Source: Macropodus opercularis (lineage: Eukaryota > Chordata > Actinopteri > Anabantiformes > Osphronemidae). From it: a DNA stretch of 64,000 nt. Shown here piece by piece: positions 61,991 through 64,000 of this stretch (its first letter is position 1; the number at the start of each line of letters is the position of its first letter). The position numbers were made by a program, and so were the translations under genes. The stretch covers positions 930,001 through 994,000 of the forward strand of contig CM061099.1 in the NCBI GenBank assembly GCA_030770545.1, given 5' to 3'. Under the pieces are notes generated by a model. It worked only from the letters and a program-made list of their open reading frames with translations, was not told the origin of the DNA and ran no database searches.

Positions 61991-63695
61991 AAAAAAAAAA
62001 ATCTGTTTTTTAACAGATTCGACTCTGTTGGCTCACCAGCCCGGTCGAACCTCCCCCCGTCTTCACACCTCTCCGCTACAGTTGACTCCCACCAGCTGCA
62101 GCTGTTCACACCTCATCCACCCATTGACTACTCTGCCCCCCCTCACACTGAGGACCCCACTCAGGCCACAGCTTCAGACCAGTCTCCCCCCACCCCCCTC
62201 TGCCTCTCTCTGGACCAGGTCAGGAGAGAGCTGAGGAAGAACAAGGCCGCAGGCCCTGACAACATCAGCTCCATGCTCCTCAGGGAGTGTGCAGACCAGC
62301 TCAGTGAGGTGGTCCTGTACATGTTCAACCTGAGTCTGAGCCTGGAGAGGGTCCCGGCTCTGTGGAAGACGTCGTGTGTGGTTCCGGTTCCAAAGATACC
62401 ACATCCCAGGGAACCGAACCACTACAGACCCGTGGCCTTGACCTCTCACCTGATGAAGACCATGGAGAGGACTGTCCTCAGCTACCTCCGCACTCAGGTG
62501 AGCTCGGCGCTGGACCCGCTGCAGTTTGCCTACCAGGCGGGCATCGGGGTGGATGATGCCGTCATCTACCTGCAGCATCGGGCCCTATCTCACCTGGAGT
62601 CCCCCGGGAGCACTGTGAGGGTCATGTTCTTTGACTTCTCCAGTGCTTTCAACACCATTCAGCCAGCACTGCTGAGGGGGAAGCTGGAGGTTGCAGGCGT
62701 GGACCAACACCTGGCGGCTTGGTCCATCAACTACCTCACAGACAGACCACAGTTTGTGAGGCTGCGCAACTGTGTGTCTGACGTGGTCGTCTGCAGCACG
62801 GGGCCCCCCAGGGGACGGTGCTCTCGCCCTTCCTGTTCACCCTGTACACAGCGGACTTCAGGTACAACTCCAACAAATGCTTCTCGGACGACACTGCGAT
62901 TGTTGGATGTGTATCTGGGGGGAACGAGCTGGAGTATAGGGGGGTCGTCACCGACTTTGTGGACTGGTGTGAGGATAACCACTGGTTCTGAACACCAGTA
63001 AAACCAAGGAGCTGATGATTGACTTCCGGCGGAAACCTGCACCACCGCCGCCGGTTTGCATAAGGGGTTCTGGGATCGAGATGGTGGACACTTACAAATA
63101 TCTGGGTGTCCACCTCAACAAAAACTTGGACTGGACTGACAACTCTCTACGGCGTTGTGTGACAGAGACAGGAAGAGACTGAACAAACTGGTAAAGAAAG
63201 CTGGCTCTGTCCTGGGCTGCCCACTGGAGTCCATGGAGGTGGTGGCCAACAGAAGGACTCGGGCGAAACTGTCGTCCATCGTGGCCAACCCCTCCCACCC
63301 CCTGCACCAAACCGTGGAGGACCAACGCAGCTCACACAGCGGAGACTGCTGCACCCGAAGTGCAGGACTGAGCTACCGGACGTCCTTCATCCCCACGGAA
63401 ATAAGACTCCACAACACACCAACATGACTGAAGCATGTTTATAGTGTGATGTGTGCCGTACGGTGAACATGTTGCATGAATTTCATTTTTTTTTATTTAG
63501 TTTTCTTTTTTTTCATTTGGCACTTTGCACTTTATGTTTAGATATGTACATATGTTTTTTGTATATAATGTGTAACATATTTTACTCTTTTTTTGTAACT
63601 ATTGTAACTTTTTTTATTTTCTTATTTTCCAACTGTTCTCTGCTGCTGGGTCACCAGAATTTCCCCACTGCGGGATAAATAAAGTCTTATCTTAT
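61990..63695 (+). pseudogene. Decayed L2/CR1/Rex-like LINE (reverse transcriptase and 3' end)
   Basis: The plus strand reads RRELRKNKAAGPDNISSMLL, VPVPKIPHPREPNHYRPVAL, DPLQFAYQAGIGVDDAVI and FFDFSSAFNTIQPALLRGKL, which are RT core motifs. A frameshift occurs near 62800 and the catalytic SDD box (KCFSDDTAIVG) is in another frame at about 62877-62910. A stop at 62989 and a deletion after DWTDNSLRR near 63150 follow. The last piece (63155-63427) has RDRKRLNKLVKKAGSV and TSFIPTEIRLHN. The 3' end is TTTCCCCACTGCGGGATAAA followed by a short TCTTA-type tail. The copy is truncated at its 5' end and inactive. Confidence 0.85.
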
Positions 63696-64000
63696 ATTAT
63701 GTACCGGCAGCTTCGGCGCATAATTCTGCGGCTTTTAAAGCCGCTTCTAACCGGATATTGTGTATGTCCACGTATATGAACGTCTCTGCCGCGAAGTATC
63801 GATTCCAGAGAGTCGATATTCACATCCCTAATCAGAAGTCTCAGTGTTTGCTGGCTCTCGTAGCAACGTTCACGCCTAGAAGGCCTGGGCTTGCGGTCGA
63901 CGTAGTGGAAAACTCTAGAGATCACAGGGTCTCCTTTTGACGAGACAGAAGGTCTGCATGGCGCAACACTTCAGAAAAGTCACAGCCAGGTGATATATGT
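63696..64000. other. Window end, nothing recognised
   Basis: The last 305 bp are rich in CG dinucleotides compared with the preceding LINE tail. A short palindrome (GCGGCTTTTAAAGCCGC, 63729-63745) is visible. I see no gene. Confidence 0.5.

Overview
This window is vertebrate nuclear DNA, almost certainly from a ray-finned fish. It shows short GT-AG introns (often 70-150 bp), abundant CA/TG microsatellites, and fish-type LINE, Penelope-like and Tc1-like fragments. I read all gene structures directly by following splice sites and codon phase. None is supported here by transcript data.

Positions 1-24383 (+ strand) carry most of a dock3 gene (dedicator of cytokinesis 3, a Rac-activating protein). 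I could follow 49 coding exons from position 65 to the stop at 24381-24383. They sum to 5,916 nt (1,971 codons plus stop) with consistent phase. The SH3-encoding start lies upstream of the window. The introns hold a 4.8-kb array of a 12-bp satellite with a 168-bp higher-order period, a 30-bp minisatellite open in the frame of the preceding exon, a 23-bp minisatellite and several dinucleotide repeats beside splice sites. They also hold an in-frame GC-rich candidate cassette exon. From 24384 to about 29230 there is non-coding sequence with a palindromic DNA-transposon remnant and a decayed Penelope-like retroelement with GIY-YIG endonuclease remains.

Positions 29234-61014 (- strand) hold three genes for small immunoglobulin-superfamily membrane proteins of the B7/butyrophilin-like type (called A, B and D here). 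Each has a signal peptide, an IgV exon, an optional short phase-1 linker exon and an IgC exon of exactly 279 bp, followed by a membrane anchor. The anchors differ: A has one transmembrane segment with a short tail, B ends in a GPI-type hydrophobic tail, and D has three tandemly duplicated transmembrane exons. A truncated IgV copy and a duplicated linker exon show that the cluster is still being rearranged.

Mobile elements separate the Ig genes. Between A and B lies a nearly full-length I-clade-like LINE (gag-like ORF1 with zinc knuckles, and a broken ORF2 with endonuclease, RT and RNase H). It is inserted in the GAA-rich tail of a related LINE fragment. Beyond B is a Tc1-like transposon containing LINE pieces. 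Beyond D, at 62000-63690, is a decayed L2/CR1/Rex-like LINE on the + strand. The rest (about 49.8-53.9 kb and 47.1-48.3 kb) shows no gene I can support.
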